A stretch of 53,723 bases of DNA, from contig CALJNR010000114.1 in the NCBI GenBank assembly GCA_937981575.1, forward strand, positions 1 through 53,723. Reading direction: 5' to 3'. Positions 18,032 to 26,795 of this stretch are shown piece after piece. Positions within the stretch are counted from its first letter, which is position 1. Each line of letters begins with the position of its first letter. The position numbers were made by a program, and so were the translations under genes. This DNA comes from an uncultured Clostridia bacterium. Lineage in GTDB: Bacteria > Bacillota > Clostridia > Lachnospirales > Cellulosilyticaceae. A model generated the notes under the pieces. That model saw nothing but the letters and a program-made list of their open reading frames with translations. It was not told where the DNA came from and did not search any database.

Positions 18032-18823
18032 ATGATAGAAGCCAAGGGGTTATCTAAGTCATTCATAAGAGTGGTAAAAGATGAAGAGAGCAAAAGAAGA
18101 AGTAGGCGGCTAACAACCAAAAAAGAAGAGTTTCTGGCAGTTAATGATATAAATCTGAAGGCACAAAAAGGTGAAATCTACGGGATATTAGGACCAAATG
18201 GAGCGGGGAAGACAACCTTGTTAAGAATGCTGGGGGGGATCTTAACGCCTACATCAGGAAGTATTCGGGTAGCCGGCTATGATTATGCAGAAGATAGAAA
18301 CAGTGCAAAAAAGAAAATAGGCTATTTATCGGGCAATACAAAGCTTTACGGAAGAGTTTCGCCTAGAGAACTCTTTAACATTTTTGGAAAGCTGTATGAA
18401 ATGAGTGAAGAAGAGATAGAAGAAATGACAGAAAAGATTGTTAACTTAATGGATATGAAAAGCTTCATTGATAACCGCATTGAACACCTTTCAACAGGAC
18501 AGACTCAAAGAACTTCTATTGCGAGATGTCTTATTCATTCGCCGGAAATTTATATATTTGATGAGCCTACGCTGGGGCTGGATGTCCTTAGCAGTCACGC
18601 CATCATTGAGTTTATGAAGGGGGAACGGGAAAGAGGTAAAGCTGTTCTTTATTCAACGCACTATATGGAAGAAGCAGAAAGCTTATGTGACAAAATTCTT
18701 ATGATTCATCAAGGGGAAGTTATTGCAGAAGGAACGCCTATGAGCCTAAAAGAAGAAGCTGGGGTAAGCAATCTTAGAGATGTCTTTATTAAAATGGTTA
18801 AAGAAAGGGGGAAATGGGCATGA
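18032..18823 (+). CDS. ABC exporter ATPase (NatA type)
   Basis: This 263-residue ATPase is the energy-coupling half of an ABC-2 export system. It has Walker A GPNGAGKTT (about residue 52), a degenerate signature LSTGQTQR, and Walker B with IFDEPTLGLD. The N-terminus has an extra charged stretch (EESKRRSRRLTTKKEEF) typical of the NatA sodium-efflux ATPase group. The stop codon overlaps the start of the permease gene as ATGA, so the two are translationally coupled. Substrate is unproven; sodium or peptide export are the usual roles for this group. Confidence 0.9.
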   Translation: MIEAKGLSKSFIRVVKDEESKRRSRRLTTKKEEFLAVNDINLKAQKGEIYGILGPNGAGKTTLLRMLGGILTPTSGSIRVAGYDYAEDRNSAKKKIGYLSGNTKLYGRVSPRELFNIFGKLYEMSEEEIEEMTEKIVNLMDMKSFIDNRIEHLSTGQTQRTSIARCLIHSPEIYIFDEPTLGLDVLSSHAIIEFMKGERERGKAVLYSTHYMEEAESLCDKILMIHQGEVIAEGTPMSLKEEAGVSNLRDVFIKMVKERGKWA

Positions 18824-20865
18824 GAAAAGGCATTATAGCATCTATTTTCAAAAAAGAAATGACAGATATTCTTAGAGATAAAAAAACGCTGTTTATGATG
18901 ATTATTCTTCCGATTATTATGTATCCTGTGCTGATGATCTTTGGAAGTCAAGTGATGATGATGTCTATAAACAGTATGGAGCAAAAAGAACTATCTATAG
19001 CCTTTAATAAACCCCCTAATGCCTTCATTTTAAATAAATTAAGTGAGGAAAAAGAAGGTGAGGGAAAGCTAAAACTAGTTAAAACGGAAGACTATAAAGC
19101 AGACCTTGAGAAAAGAGAGATTGCGGCTTATATAGAAATCTTGGAAGAGAGCGGATCTGAGACATACAAAATCTACATGAATTCTTCTGTGGATGATTCA
19201 AAGACAGCAGAAAGACGCCTTAGGGAGCTATTAGCCGAATATAAAGATGAAATAGTTAAACATAAAATCAGTCAGGCGGGGCTAAAAGAAAAAGATATCT
19301 TAGAACCTATTTTATATGAAACCATCAATACCGCAAGAGATGAAGAAATGGCGGGCTATTTGCTAGGACAGATCCTTCCCTTTATTCTTATTATAGGCGT
19401 ACTAATGGGGGCCATTTATCCCGCAATAGATGTCATGGCAGGAGAAAAAGAAAGAGGAACACTGGAAACCCTTCTTACACTGCCTATTTCAAATCTAGAG
19501 CTTATTATGGGGAAATACTTGGCTGTATCCGTGAGTGCTATTGTAACGGCTTTATTAAATATCTTATCTATTACTGGCTCAATAGCTTTCTTGGTAGTAG
19601 GGCTTGGTGGAGCCGAAGCGTTAGGCGTAAAAGATATAAACATACAGGAGCTTATTCTTCCGCTTTTGCTTACGCTTATATGTATTTGTCTTTTTGCTAT
19701 GGTAGTAGCTGCGATTAGTATGTGCGTATGCTCCTTGGCTAAGAACTTCAAAGAAGCTCAAAATTATATTACACCGATTATGTTTATTGTTATGATCCCA
19801 TCCTATGCGTCGATGTTTCCTAATGTAGAGCTTAATGGACTGACAGCAACAATTCCCGTTGTAAATATCTCGCTTCTTATTAAGAGTGTTCTAACCTTCA
19901 GGTATGATATAGGACTGGTAGCTGTTGTATTTGCAACGAATACAGTATTTATGCTGCTTGGGGGGCTTATGCTTTCGAAGATGTTTAACTCAGAAGATAT
20001 CCTCTTTGGAAGCGGCAAGGGATTCTCTTTTCTTGAAAAGCGAAGCAATATTAAGATAGGGACAATGCCGACTGTAAGTGATGGATTTGTTTTGTATGCT
20101 CTCGTACTGCTTCTTCTTATTTATATTGGCGGCTTGCTGCAAGTTAAGTTTGGACTTGGGGGAGTGGCGCTAACGCAGCTTATATTTATAGGGGCGCCGC
20201 TGCTATTTGCCTATTACATTAAGGCAGATTTTAAACAGCTGTTTGGAATAAAGCTTCCTAGTATCCGGCAAGTGTTAGGAGGAGTAAATCTCTGGATGGG
20301 AGGCTTTATTGCAGCGCTTCTTATTGCTCAGCTTATTCTCTACTTATTTCCGCAGAATATGGAAATAGCTAAGAGGCTTTCGGAGTTCTTAATAGGAGAT
20401 CAGAGCGTAGTCACAAGCGTAGCGGTTATAGCCCTTTTACCTGCGGTTTGTGAAGAGGTTCTCTATAGAGGGTTTTTGGTAACGGCCTTCAAAGATAAGA
20501 GTTCAGATAAAAGAGCAATCATACTAAGCAGCATATTGTTTGGACTCATGCATATAGATTTCATCAGAATCATCCCAACAATGATTCTAGGACTTAGCCT
20601 CAGCTACGCTGTTTGCAAAACAGGCTCATTAATTGTTCCGATGCTGATGCATTTTCTGAATAACGGCATCACTGTATTTGTTCAGTATTATCCTAAAAGC
20701 ATCCTTGGAAAGGTATATGATTATATGGAAATTGATTTTGCTAAGCTAGATGTACTGCAGGTATTAAGTGTACTCGCTGCAAGCCTAATCTTCATTATAT
20801 TGGCACTGATCCTTTTTAGAGGGCCAAAAGAAAAAAGCAAAAAAATTCTTCAAGAGAATATATAA
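18820..20865 (+). CDS. ABC-2 permease fused to a CPBP intramembrane protease
   Basis: This 681-residue membrane protein joins two modules. Residues 1-400 resemble NatB: one N-terminal membrane helix, a large external domain (about 45-165), then a cluster of helices that includes the MAGEKERGTLETLLTLPIS motif. Residues 410-675 are a second membrane domain with the CPBP motif EEVLYRGF (Glu545/Glu546) and the later HIDFIR and HFLNN elements that supply the catalytic histidine and asparagine. The ATG at 18820 is used rather than 18814, since the ribosome site lies eight bases before it and the gene overlaps the ATPase by four bases. Such fusions are known in databases; the reason for joining a protease to an exporter is not established. 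Confidence 0.9.
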   Translation: MRKGIIASIFKKEMTDILRDKKTLFMMIILPIIMYPVLMIFGSQVMMMSINSMEQKELSIAFNKPPNAFILNKLSEEKEGEGKLKLVKTEDYKADLEKREIAAYIEILEESGSETYKIYMNSSVDDSKTAERRLRELLAEYKDEIVKHKISQAGLKEKDILEPILYETINTARDEEMAGYLLGQILPFILIIGVLMGAIYPAIDVMAGEKERGTLETLLTLPISNLELIMGKYLAVSVSAIVTALLNILSITGSIAFLVVGLGGAEALGVKDINIQELILPLLLTLICICLFAMVVAAISMCVCSLAKNFKEAQNYITPIMFIVMIPSYASMFPNVELNGLTATIPVVNISLLIKSVLTFRYDIGLVAVVFATNTVFMLLGGLMLSKMFNSEDILFGSGKGFSFLEKRSNIKIGTMPTVSDGFVLYALVLLLLIYIGGLLQVKFGLGGVALTQLIFIGAPLLFAYYIKADFKQLFGIKLPSIRQVLGGVNLWMGGFIAALLIAQLILYLFPQNMEIAKRLSEFLIGDQSVVTSVAVIALLPAVCEEVLYRGFLVTAFKDKSSDKRAIILSSILFGLMHIDFIRIIPTMILGLSLSYAVCKTGSLIVPMLMHFLNNGITVFVQYYPKSILGKVYDYMEIDFAKLDVLQVLSVLAASLIFIILALILFRGPKEKSKKILQENI

Positions 20866-20880
20866 CTTACCTACACTATA

Positions 20881-20926
20881 AAAACTGTCTTACAAAGAGA
20901 AAAACTCTCTTGTAAGGCGGTTTTTT
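20881..20926 (+). terminator. Intrinsic terminator after the exporter operon
   Basis: A long hairpin with one bulge pairs 20881-20900 with about 20905-20924, and is followed by a T run 15 bases after the stop codon. Confidence 0.88.
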
Positions 20927-21025
20927 GAATTGTGTACTAATGTATATGTAATTTGAGCAATTATTGATTTATACCCTATATTATGCTAAGGTTAAGGGAG
21001 GAAAAGACATTTAAATGGAGGAGAA

Positions 21026-21769
21026 ATGAAGGTATTAGCTGTTATTATAATCATTCTTTTTGTGATGGGCATTATCCTGTACTATAAGTTGAAAAAGGTG
21101 AGCAAAAGATGGGCAAATACATTTTTCGGTACAGACTCTTTTGCAGAGGGGTTTAAAGCCCAAGAGCAGCATCTGGCAAGCACTCCAAAGTCGGTATCTA
21201 GCATGACTGAAATGTATTTGCCGCTTATTCAAAAGGATTTTCCGGCATTTAATCTCTTTGAGTTTACCCAAAAAGCAGAGAATATGCTTTTGTCAGTGTT
21301 TAATGCTGTGGAAAGCAAAAATGTTCAGAGCGTTGTCAATGCTTCTGAGGATTTGAAATATCAAGTGCAAGGTTACATAGAGGACCTTAACTCGCAAGGG
21401 ATTACCGAAATCTATGATAATGTAAAAATACATAAAACAGCAATCACACATTATCAAAAAGAAGCTGGAACCTGCATCGTTGTATTTCAGACAGCACTTG
21501 AATACTATAAATACAGGCTGAAAGAAGGAAAAGTGATCAAGGGGAGAAAAGACTTAAAGGTTCAAACGAAGTACAATATCAGCTTGGTGTACATTCAAGA
21601 CACCAGCAAACTAAAAGAAGCAGGTTACAAAGGGGCAGTGGGCGTTTCTTGTCCGAACTGCGGTGCGCCGGTAACGAATTTGGGACACAAAAGCTGTGAA
21701 TACTGCGGAAGCGGCATCAGAGAAATTAATATACATACGTGGTTTTTAAACAAGTATGAAGAACTATAA
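21026..21769 (+). CDS. Tim44-like domain protein with C-terminal zinc ribbon
   Basis: This 247-residue protein has an N-terminal membrane anchor (about residues 3-22). A Tim44-like lipid- or membrane-associated domain follows (about 55-190, with FPAFNLFEFTQKAENMLLSV), then a zinc ribbon near the C-terminus (CPNCG...CEYCGSG, four cysteines). Tim44-like domains are predicted to bind membranes or partner proteins, but the bacterial function is unclear. It is the first gene of a four-gene operon. The next three genes resemble Bacillus ydjI, ydjG and ydjH, so a role in membrane stress is likely. The start follows TGGAGGAGAA. Confidence 0.75.
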   Translation: MKVLAVIIIILFVMGIILYYKLKKVSKRWANTFFGTDSFAEGFKAQEQHLASTPKSVSSMTEMYLPLIQKDFPAFNLFEFTQKAENMLLSVFNAVESKNVQSVVNASEDLKYQVQGYIEDLNSQGITEIYDNVKIHKTAITHYQKEAGTCIVVFQTALEYYKYRLKEGKVIKGRKDLKVQTKYNISLVYIQDTSKLKEAGYKGAVGVSCPNCGAPVTNLGHKSCEYCGSGIREINIHTWFLNKYEEL

Positions 21770-21787
21770 AAATTTTGGAGGGATTAT

Positions 21788-23146
21788 ATGGGACTTATTA
21801 AAACAGCAGTGAATGCGGTTAGGGGAGCACTGGCAGATCAATGGCTGGAATTTATTGAACCGGATAGGATGAGTGATACGACAGTTATGGCCCCAGGCAT
21901 CAAGATGAGAGCTGGAGACAGCCGAAACAGCAACTTTAAAGGATCAGCCAGTACTGTATCTAATGGTTCGTATATCAATGTCTATCCTAATCAGCTGATG
22001 ATGCTTATAGACAATGGAAAGATTGTTGACTATACAGTTGAACCAGGCAGGTATAAGGTAGATCATTCGTCTTTGCCTTCACTTTTTAATGGAGAGTTCG
22101 GAGAGGTCTTAAAAGAAACCTTTGACCGATATAGATTCGGGGGGATTACGCCAGGGGTTCAGAAGGTATATTATATCAATCTGCAAGAAATAAAAGGTAT
22201 CAAATTTGGAACAAAAAATCCTATCAGCTATTTCGATAATTTCTATAATGCAGAGTTATTCCTTAGGGGATTTGGTACTTATTCAATTAAAATAGTAAAC
22301 GCAATAAAATTTTACATGGAAGCTATTCCTAAGGATAAAGAACGAGTAGATATCAATGATATTAATGAGCAGTATCTATCAGAGTTTTTAACAGCGTTCC
22401 AGACAGCAATCAATCAGATGTCCGTAGACGGTATAAGAATATCCCACGTTTTATCTAAGGGAGACATGCTAAGAAAATACATGATGACTGTGCTAGATGA
22501 AGAATGGAATGAGATGCGTGGTATGGAAATAAGATCTGTCGGTATTGACAGTATTTCTTATGATGCTGAATCCAACAAACTTATTCACATGCGTAATACA
22601 GGAGCTATGCTTGAAAAACCAGGAATTAGGGAGGGGTATGTTCAAGGGTCAATTGCAAGGGGAATGGAGGCTGCAGGTTCTAATGCCAATGGATCAATGG
22701 CAGGTTTTATGGGCATGGGAGTAGGTATGCAGGCAGCTGGAGGATTTATGGGTGCTGCTTCACAGACTAATAGCGCTCAAATGCAGCAAATGCAGGAAAG
22801 CCAAATGAGAGAGCAGCAAAGAGCGGCAGAAGCCAAAGAGGAAGTGCCAGGGGCAGCAGCTTTGCCGAAAGAAGAGTGGCAGTGCAGCTGCGGGGAAATG
22901 AATGGGGGCCGCTTTTGTACGAGCTGCGGCGGCGCAAAGCCAGTAAGCACTTCAAATAGCACGTGGACCTGCAGCTGCGGCGCAGCAAACAGCGGGAAGT
23001 TTTGCTCGGAATGCGGCACTAAAAAACCTGAAGGGCCTAAGAGCTGCCGTTGTGATAAATGTGGCTATGAGCCTAAGGATTTTGCAGCAGCTCCTAAGTT
23101 TTGTCCAGAGTGCGGCGATCCATTTAATGACCAAGATCTTATCTAG
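21788..23146 (+). CDS. SPFH / virion-core-like protein with zinc ribbons (YdjI-like)
   Basis: This 452-residue cytoplasmic protein resembles the virion-core-like SPFH group, to which Bacillus YdjI belongs. The N-terminal 280 residues contain the SPFH-like fold (for example VYPNQLMMLIDNGKIVDYTV and FGTYSIKIVNAIKFYM). A glycine-, methionine- and glutamine-rich linker runs from about 290 to 360. Three zinc ribbons follow (CSCGEMNGGRFCTSCGG, CSCGAANSGKFCSECG, CDKCGYEPKDF...CPECG). In Bacillus, YdjI helps place the phage-shock protein PspA at the membrane. Here no pspA is adjacent. It is 18 bases after the Tim44-like gene. Bacillus YdjI as I recall it is shorter and has fewer ribbons. Confidence 0.82.
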   Translation: MGLIKTAVNAVRGALADQWLEFIEPDRMSDTTVMAPGIKMRAGDSRNSNFKGSASTVSNGSYINVYPNQLMMLIDNGKIVDYTVEPGRYKVDHSSLPSLFNGEFGEVLKETFDRYRFGGITPGVQKVYYINLQEIKGIKFGTKNPISYFDNFYNAELFLRGFGTYSIKIVNAIKFYMEAIPKDKERVDINDINEQYLSEFLTAFQTAINQMSVDGIRISHVLSKGDMLRKYMMTVLDEEWNEMRGMEIRSVGIDSISYDAESNKLIHMRNTGAMLEKPGIREGYVQGSIARGMEAAGSNANGSMAGFMGMGVGMQAAGGFMGAASQTNSAQMQQMQESQMREQQRAAEAKEEVPGAAALPKEEWQCSCGEMNGGRFCTSCGGAKPVSTSNSTWTCSCGAANSGKFCSECGTKKPEGPKSCRCDKCGYEPKDFAAAPKFCPECGDPFNDQDLI

Positions 23147-23233
23147 TCAATAAGACAGACAACGTAGGACTAGATGACAAATAAGCTTAATGCTTTAGTT
23201 GGCATAGCGATTTAAGTACAGGGAGGTAAAGAG

Positions 23234-24292
23234 ATGTCAGTTATTACTTATCAATGCCCAAATTGCGGGGGTCCCCTGGGATTTAATGCAGACCTTCAAA
23301 GCTGGAAATGTGAATTTTGTTTAAGTGACTTTGATGAAGACGCAGTAAGAGCACTTAAAGAGGAACAAGAAGAGCATAGGAGTGAAAATGCAGCAGAGGA
23401 GGAAAGAGCGGAATTCGAAAGTAATGCGAGAAGCTACAGTTGTCCGAGCTGCGGGGCAGAGATCGTAACCGACGACACTACAGCCGCAACCTTTTGTTAC
23501 TATTGTCATAACCCAGCTATTTTGCCTGGCAACCTATCAGGAACCTACAGGCCGAGTAAAGTTATCCCTTTTACCTTTGAAAGAGCTGCAGCCACAGAGG
23601 CTTTTATCAAGTGGTGCAAAAAGAAACCGCTTCTTTCCAAGGACTTTACTTCAAGCTCCCAGCTGGAGCTTTTATCAGGGGTTTATATTCCATTTTGGCT
23701 CTATGACTGTGATATAAGAGGGAAGATGTCCGCAAGTGCCCGTAATATTAGAACCTGGACCAGTGGAGATAAAAGGTATACAGAGACTAAATACTATGAT
23801 GTCGTACGAGCAGGAACGGCAAAATTCAGAGGTATTCCTGCGGATGGTTCTAAAAAAACAGATGATAGATTGATGGAAACCTTAGAACCATATGATTACA
23901 GCCAGATGAGAGACTTTTCTATGTCATATCTTTCCGGATACTTGGCAGAAAAGTATGATGTAGGTGAAAATGAAGTCTATGACCGCATCAAAGAGCGTAT
24001 CCAAAACTATTCCAGAAGGTTGCTGGAAGATACAATTACAGGTTATAGCAGTGTAAGTGTTAACAACTGCCTTGCAGATATTTATCAGTCGAGAGCAACC
24101 TATGTGCTCTTGCCTACATGGATGTTTACGTATAATTACAAAGGGAAGACTTATGTTTTTGCCATGAATGGGCAAACTGGAAAGATAGCAGGCAGTCTGC
24201 CGCTTAGTAAAGCAAGGATGGCCCTTTGGTTTATGGGCGTTTCGGCTGTTGCATTTATTATCTTATTCGTTGTAGGGGGGATATTCATATGA
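23234..24292 (+). CDS. TFIIB-type zinc ribbon membrane protein (YdjG-like)
   Basis: This 352-residue protein has two N-terminal zinc ribbons (CPNCGGPLGF...CEFC at about 8-34 and CPSCGAEIV...CYYCHNP at about 73-96). A large middle domain (VIPFTFERAAATEAFIKWCKKK, then LLSGVYIPFWLYD) and a C-terminal membrane segment (about 326-350) follow. This matches the Bacillus YdjG arrangement. In Bacillus, YdjG and YdjH form a membrane complex connected to PspA recruitment. It shares an ATGA overlap with the TPM gene downstream, so the pair is coupled, as ydjG and ydjH are in Bacillus. The precise biochemical role is unknown. Confidence 0.82.
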   Translation: MSVITYQCPNCGGPLGFNADLQSWKCEFCLSDFDEDAVRALKEEQEEHRSENAAEEERAEFESNARSYSCPSCGAEIVTDDTTAATFCYYCHNPAILPGNLSGTYRPSKVIPFTFERAAATEAFIKWCKKKPLLSKDFTSSSQLELLSGVYIPFWLYDCDIRGKMSASARNIRTWTSGDKRYTETKYYDVVRAGTAKFRGIPADGSKKTDDRLMETLEPYDYSQMRDFSMSYLSGYLAEKYDVGENEVYDRIKERIQNYSRRLLEDTITGYSSVSVNNCLADIYQSRATYVLLPTWMFTYNYKGKTYVFAMNGQTGKIAGSLPLSKARMALWFMGVSAVAFIILFVVGGIFI

Positions 24293-25128
24293 AAAAGAGA
24301 AAATACACCCTCTTGATCGTTATCATGCTTTTGGCAGGGTTATTTATATCTGCTTTGACTGTGATGGCAGCTGCCCAAAAGATCTATGATGAGGCTGAGC
24401 TCTTTAGTGCTTCAGAAAAAGGAAGTCTGGAGAAGCAAACGGTTTCACTTAGTGAAAGAATAAATATGGATGTTATCATTATTACGACTAATGAAAATGA
24501 TGGCAAAACATCCAGTGCCTATGCAGATGACTTTTATGATATGAACGGATTTGGTTATGGGGATGAGGCAGATGGCGTACTGCTTCTTATCAATATGGAA
24601 GACCGGGAAGTATATATTTCGACTTGTGGTAAAGCTATCCACTACTTAACAGATAGAAGAATAGAAAATATGCTGGATAAAATTTACCCCCATCTTTCAG
24701 AAGGCAACTACAGTGAAGGCGCAGCAGCTTTTCTTAACAGTCTTGAATATTACGTTAAGGAAGGCATTCCAGCAAACCAAGTGACAAAGGATGAAAGTTT
24801 TACAGGAAATCCTTCAGATCCTTCCTATACAGTTTATAGGGAAACAGAAAACCCATCTAAAAAAGCTTTGATTTGTCTCGTCATTTCTTTAGGAATTGGA
24901 GCTGGTGTGGTGGGGGTTATGGCTGCTCATAATAAAGGAAGAATAGGAACCAATGCGAATACTTATTTAGATCCCAGGTCTTTTAAGCTGCTTCATGCTG
25001 AAGATAGACATGTAAACACGAAGATAACACATGTAACAATCAATACGAACTCAGGAGGATCTGGCACAAGCAGCACCCACACTTCAAGCGGCGGCGCAAG
25101 CCACGGTGGTGGGGGACGCAAGTTTTAA
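24289..25128 (+). CDS. TPM domain membrane protein (YdjH-like)
   Basis: This 279-residue protein has a secretion signal (about 1-27), a TPM domain outside the cell (about 30-155, with IYDEAELFSASEKGSLE, MDVIIITTNENDG and GYGDEADGVLLLINMEDREV), one membrane helix (about 187-208), and a glycine-, serine- and histidine-rich tail ending GGASHGGGGRKF. TPM domains occur in YgcG and in the photosystem-repair protein Psb32. The start at 24289 gives the ATGA overlap with the upstream gene and a clean signal peptide; an earlier in-frame start at 24226 lies deep in the neighbour. It is the last gene of the operon. Confidence 0.85.
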   Translation: MKKRKYTLLIVIMLLAGLFISALTVMAAAQKIYDEAELFSASEKGSLEKQTVSLSERINMDVIIITTNENDGKTSSAYADDFYDMNGFGYGDEADGVLLLINMEDREVYISTCGKAIHYLTDRRIENMLDKIYPHLSEGNYSEGAAAFLNSLEYYVKEGIPANQVTKDESFTGNPSDPSYTVYRETENPSKKALICLVISLGIGAGVVGVMAAHNKGRIGTNANTYLDPRSFKLLHAEDRHVNTKITHVTINTNSGGSGTSSTHTSSGGASHGGGGRKF

Positions 25129-25242
25129 ATAGTTGTTAACAAGTCTATTTTTAAAGAATGTAACATAGTAAAACACTATTAGCTATAGTGAATATAAAGT
25201 AGAACTATAGCAGCTTATAGGAGATGCAAGTTTTAGGAGGGT

Positions 25243-25285
25243 ACGGGCAATATCTTAGAGGTTTAAGATATTGTCTGTATTTTTG
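25243..25285 (+). terminator. Terminator after the Tim44/SPFH/TPM operon
   Basis: Bases 25243-25257 pair with 25264-25278, allowing two G-U pairs, and a T-rich tail follows. It lies 114 bases after the last stop codon, with nothing recognisable in between. Confidence 0.75.
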
Positions 25286-25406
25286 TTTATTTGCTTATTA
25301 GAGTTATTGAGCTGAAATTGTAGAAAAAGAAAAAAAATCGATAAAGAGGACTATGAAACATAAAGAGTAAGAGAAATATACACTTTTCCATATATATCCA
25401 AATGCT

Positions 25407-25434
25407 TTGACAAATTACAATTTTTGAGTAAAAT
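25407..25434 (+). promoter_or_regulatory. Promoter of the histidine kinase / CheR cluster
   Basis: TTGACA (25407-25412) and TAAAAT (25429-25434) are 16 bases apart, about 45 bases upstream of the first kinase gene. The stretch from the terminator to this promoter has no gene I can support. Confidence 0.55.
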
Positions 25435-25478
25435 ATAAATAGGGATAAAATTACAAAAATGGATATGGGGGCTAGAAA

Positions 25479-26756
25479 ATGTCACAAAGATGTAGATACA
25501 AAATTCTAATTGTGGATGACAATCATAATAACTTATTCACCCTTAGAGAGCTGATTAAGGCCTACATTGATGCAGAAGTTATTGAAGCCGATTGCGGGAG
25601 AGAAGCACTTGCTGTATTATATGATACAAGAGTAGATCTTATTATATTAGATATACAGATGGAAGGCATGGATGGGTTTGAAATTGCATCACTTATTAAA
25701 AAGAGAAAAAAGACTAAGGATATTCCTATTGTTTTTTTGACAGCAGCTTATAAAAGTGAGGAATTTAAAAAAAGAGGCTATGAAATAGGGGCTGTTGATT
25801 ATCTTGTTAAACCCATAGATGAGTATCAGCTTATTAATCGGATTAGTGTCTACCTCAGTCTCATAGAAAAAGAAAGAAATGTTAACTTGCTTCTTGAACA
25901 AAAAGTTGCTGAACAAATCAAAGAGCTTAGAAAGGCAAAAGAAGAAGCAGAAGCCGCTAATGAAGCTAAAAGTATGTTTTTGGCTAATGTTTCACATGAA
26001 TTAAGAACACCCATTAATATTCTTCTAAGTTCTATGCAGCTTATTGATTTATACATAGAAGATGAACAGGTGGTAGAAAAGAAAAAGCTTGAAGACAAGC
26101 TTTACATACAAAAGCAAAATTGTTACAGGCTGCTTAGACTAGTTAATAATCTTATTGATATTACGAAGATGGATGCCGGGCACTTTATCCTTAATTTTAA
26201 GAAATGCAATATTATTAATATTATAGAATCTATTACCATGTCTATTGTTCCTTATATCAATAACAGAGGAATAGAACTTATCTTTGATACAGAGTTAGAG
26301 GAGATGGAAGTATATTGTGACCTGGATGCTATAGAAAGGATTATTCTTAATTTATTATCCAACGCGATTAAGTTTACACCAGCAGGAGGATCGATCTATG
26401 TAGAACTTAAGGATCTTGGTAATACGCTTGGGATTTATGTAAAAGACACAGGAATAGGAATGAGTGAAGAGATGCTGGAACAGGTTTTTGAACGGTTTAA
26501 ACAAGGGGATAATCTGCTGACAAGAAGAAATGAAGGCAGCGGAATAGGACTAAGTCTCATTAAACACCTTATTGAAATGCATGGAGGCTCTATTGGGGTA
26601 AAGAGTAAGTATCAGACAGGCAGCGAGTTTTTTGTTAAACTTCCTAGAAATTTAGATAGGGATACTGCTGAATTAAGTGAGGAAAATGAAGCATATAGGC
26701 TAGATAATAATGTTGTTCAAAAAGTAAACATTGAATTTTCTGATATATATGTTTAA
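25479..26756 (+). CDS. Receiver-histidine kinase hybrid protein
   Basis: This 425-residue soluble signalling protein has a receiver domain first (about residues 6-125: acidic pocket VDDN, phosphoacceptor Asp58 in LDIQMEGMDGFEI, conserved Lys in YLVKPI). A short coiled coil follows (about 130-165), then a HisKA dimerisation domain with His173 in FLANVSHELRTP. The HATPase domain carries N, G1 and G2 boxes (LLSNAIKFT, DTGIGM, GSGIGLSLIKHLIEMHGG). There is no membrane segment, so it receives input through phosphotransfer or partners, probably the large hybrid kinase 39 bases downstream. It is the first gene of a three-gene operon ending in a CheR-like enzyme. Confidence 0.92.
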   Translation: MSQRCRYKILIVDDNHNNLFTLRELIKAYIDAEVIEADCGREALAVLYDTRVDLIILDIQMEGMDGFEIASLIKKRKKTKDIPIVFLTAAYKSEEFKKRGYEIGAVDYLVKPIDEYQLINRISVYLSLIEKERNVNLLLEQKVAEQIKELRKAKEEAEAANEAKSMFLANVSHELRTPINILLSSMQLIDLYIEDEQVVEKKKLEDKLYIQKQNCYRLLRLVNNLIDITKMDAGHFILNFKKCNIINIIESITMSIVPYINNRGIELIFDTELEEMEVYCDLDAIERIILNLLSNAIKFTPAGGSIYVELKDLGNTLGIYVKDTGIGMSEEMLEQVFERFKQGDNLLTRRNEGSGIGLSLIKHLIEMHGGSIGVKSKYQTGSEFFVKLPRNLDRDTAELSEENEAYRLDNNVVQKVNIEFSDIYV

Positions 26757-26795
26757 CTAAACTTTTATACTTGTAGAGTATAAGGAGGAGGACTT

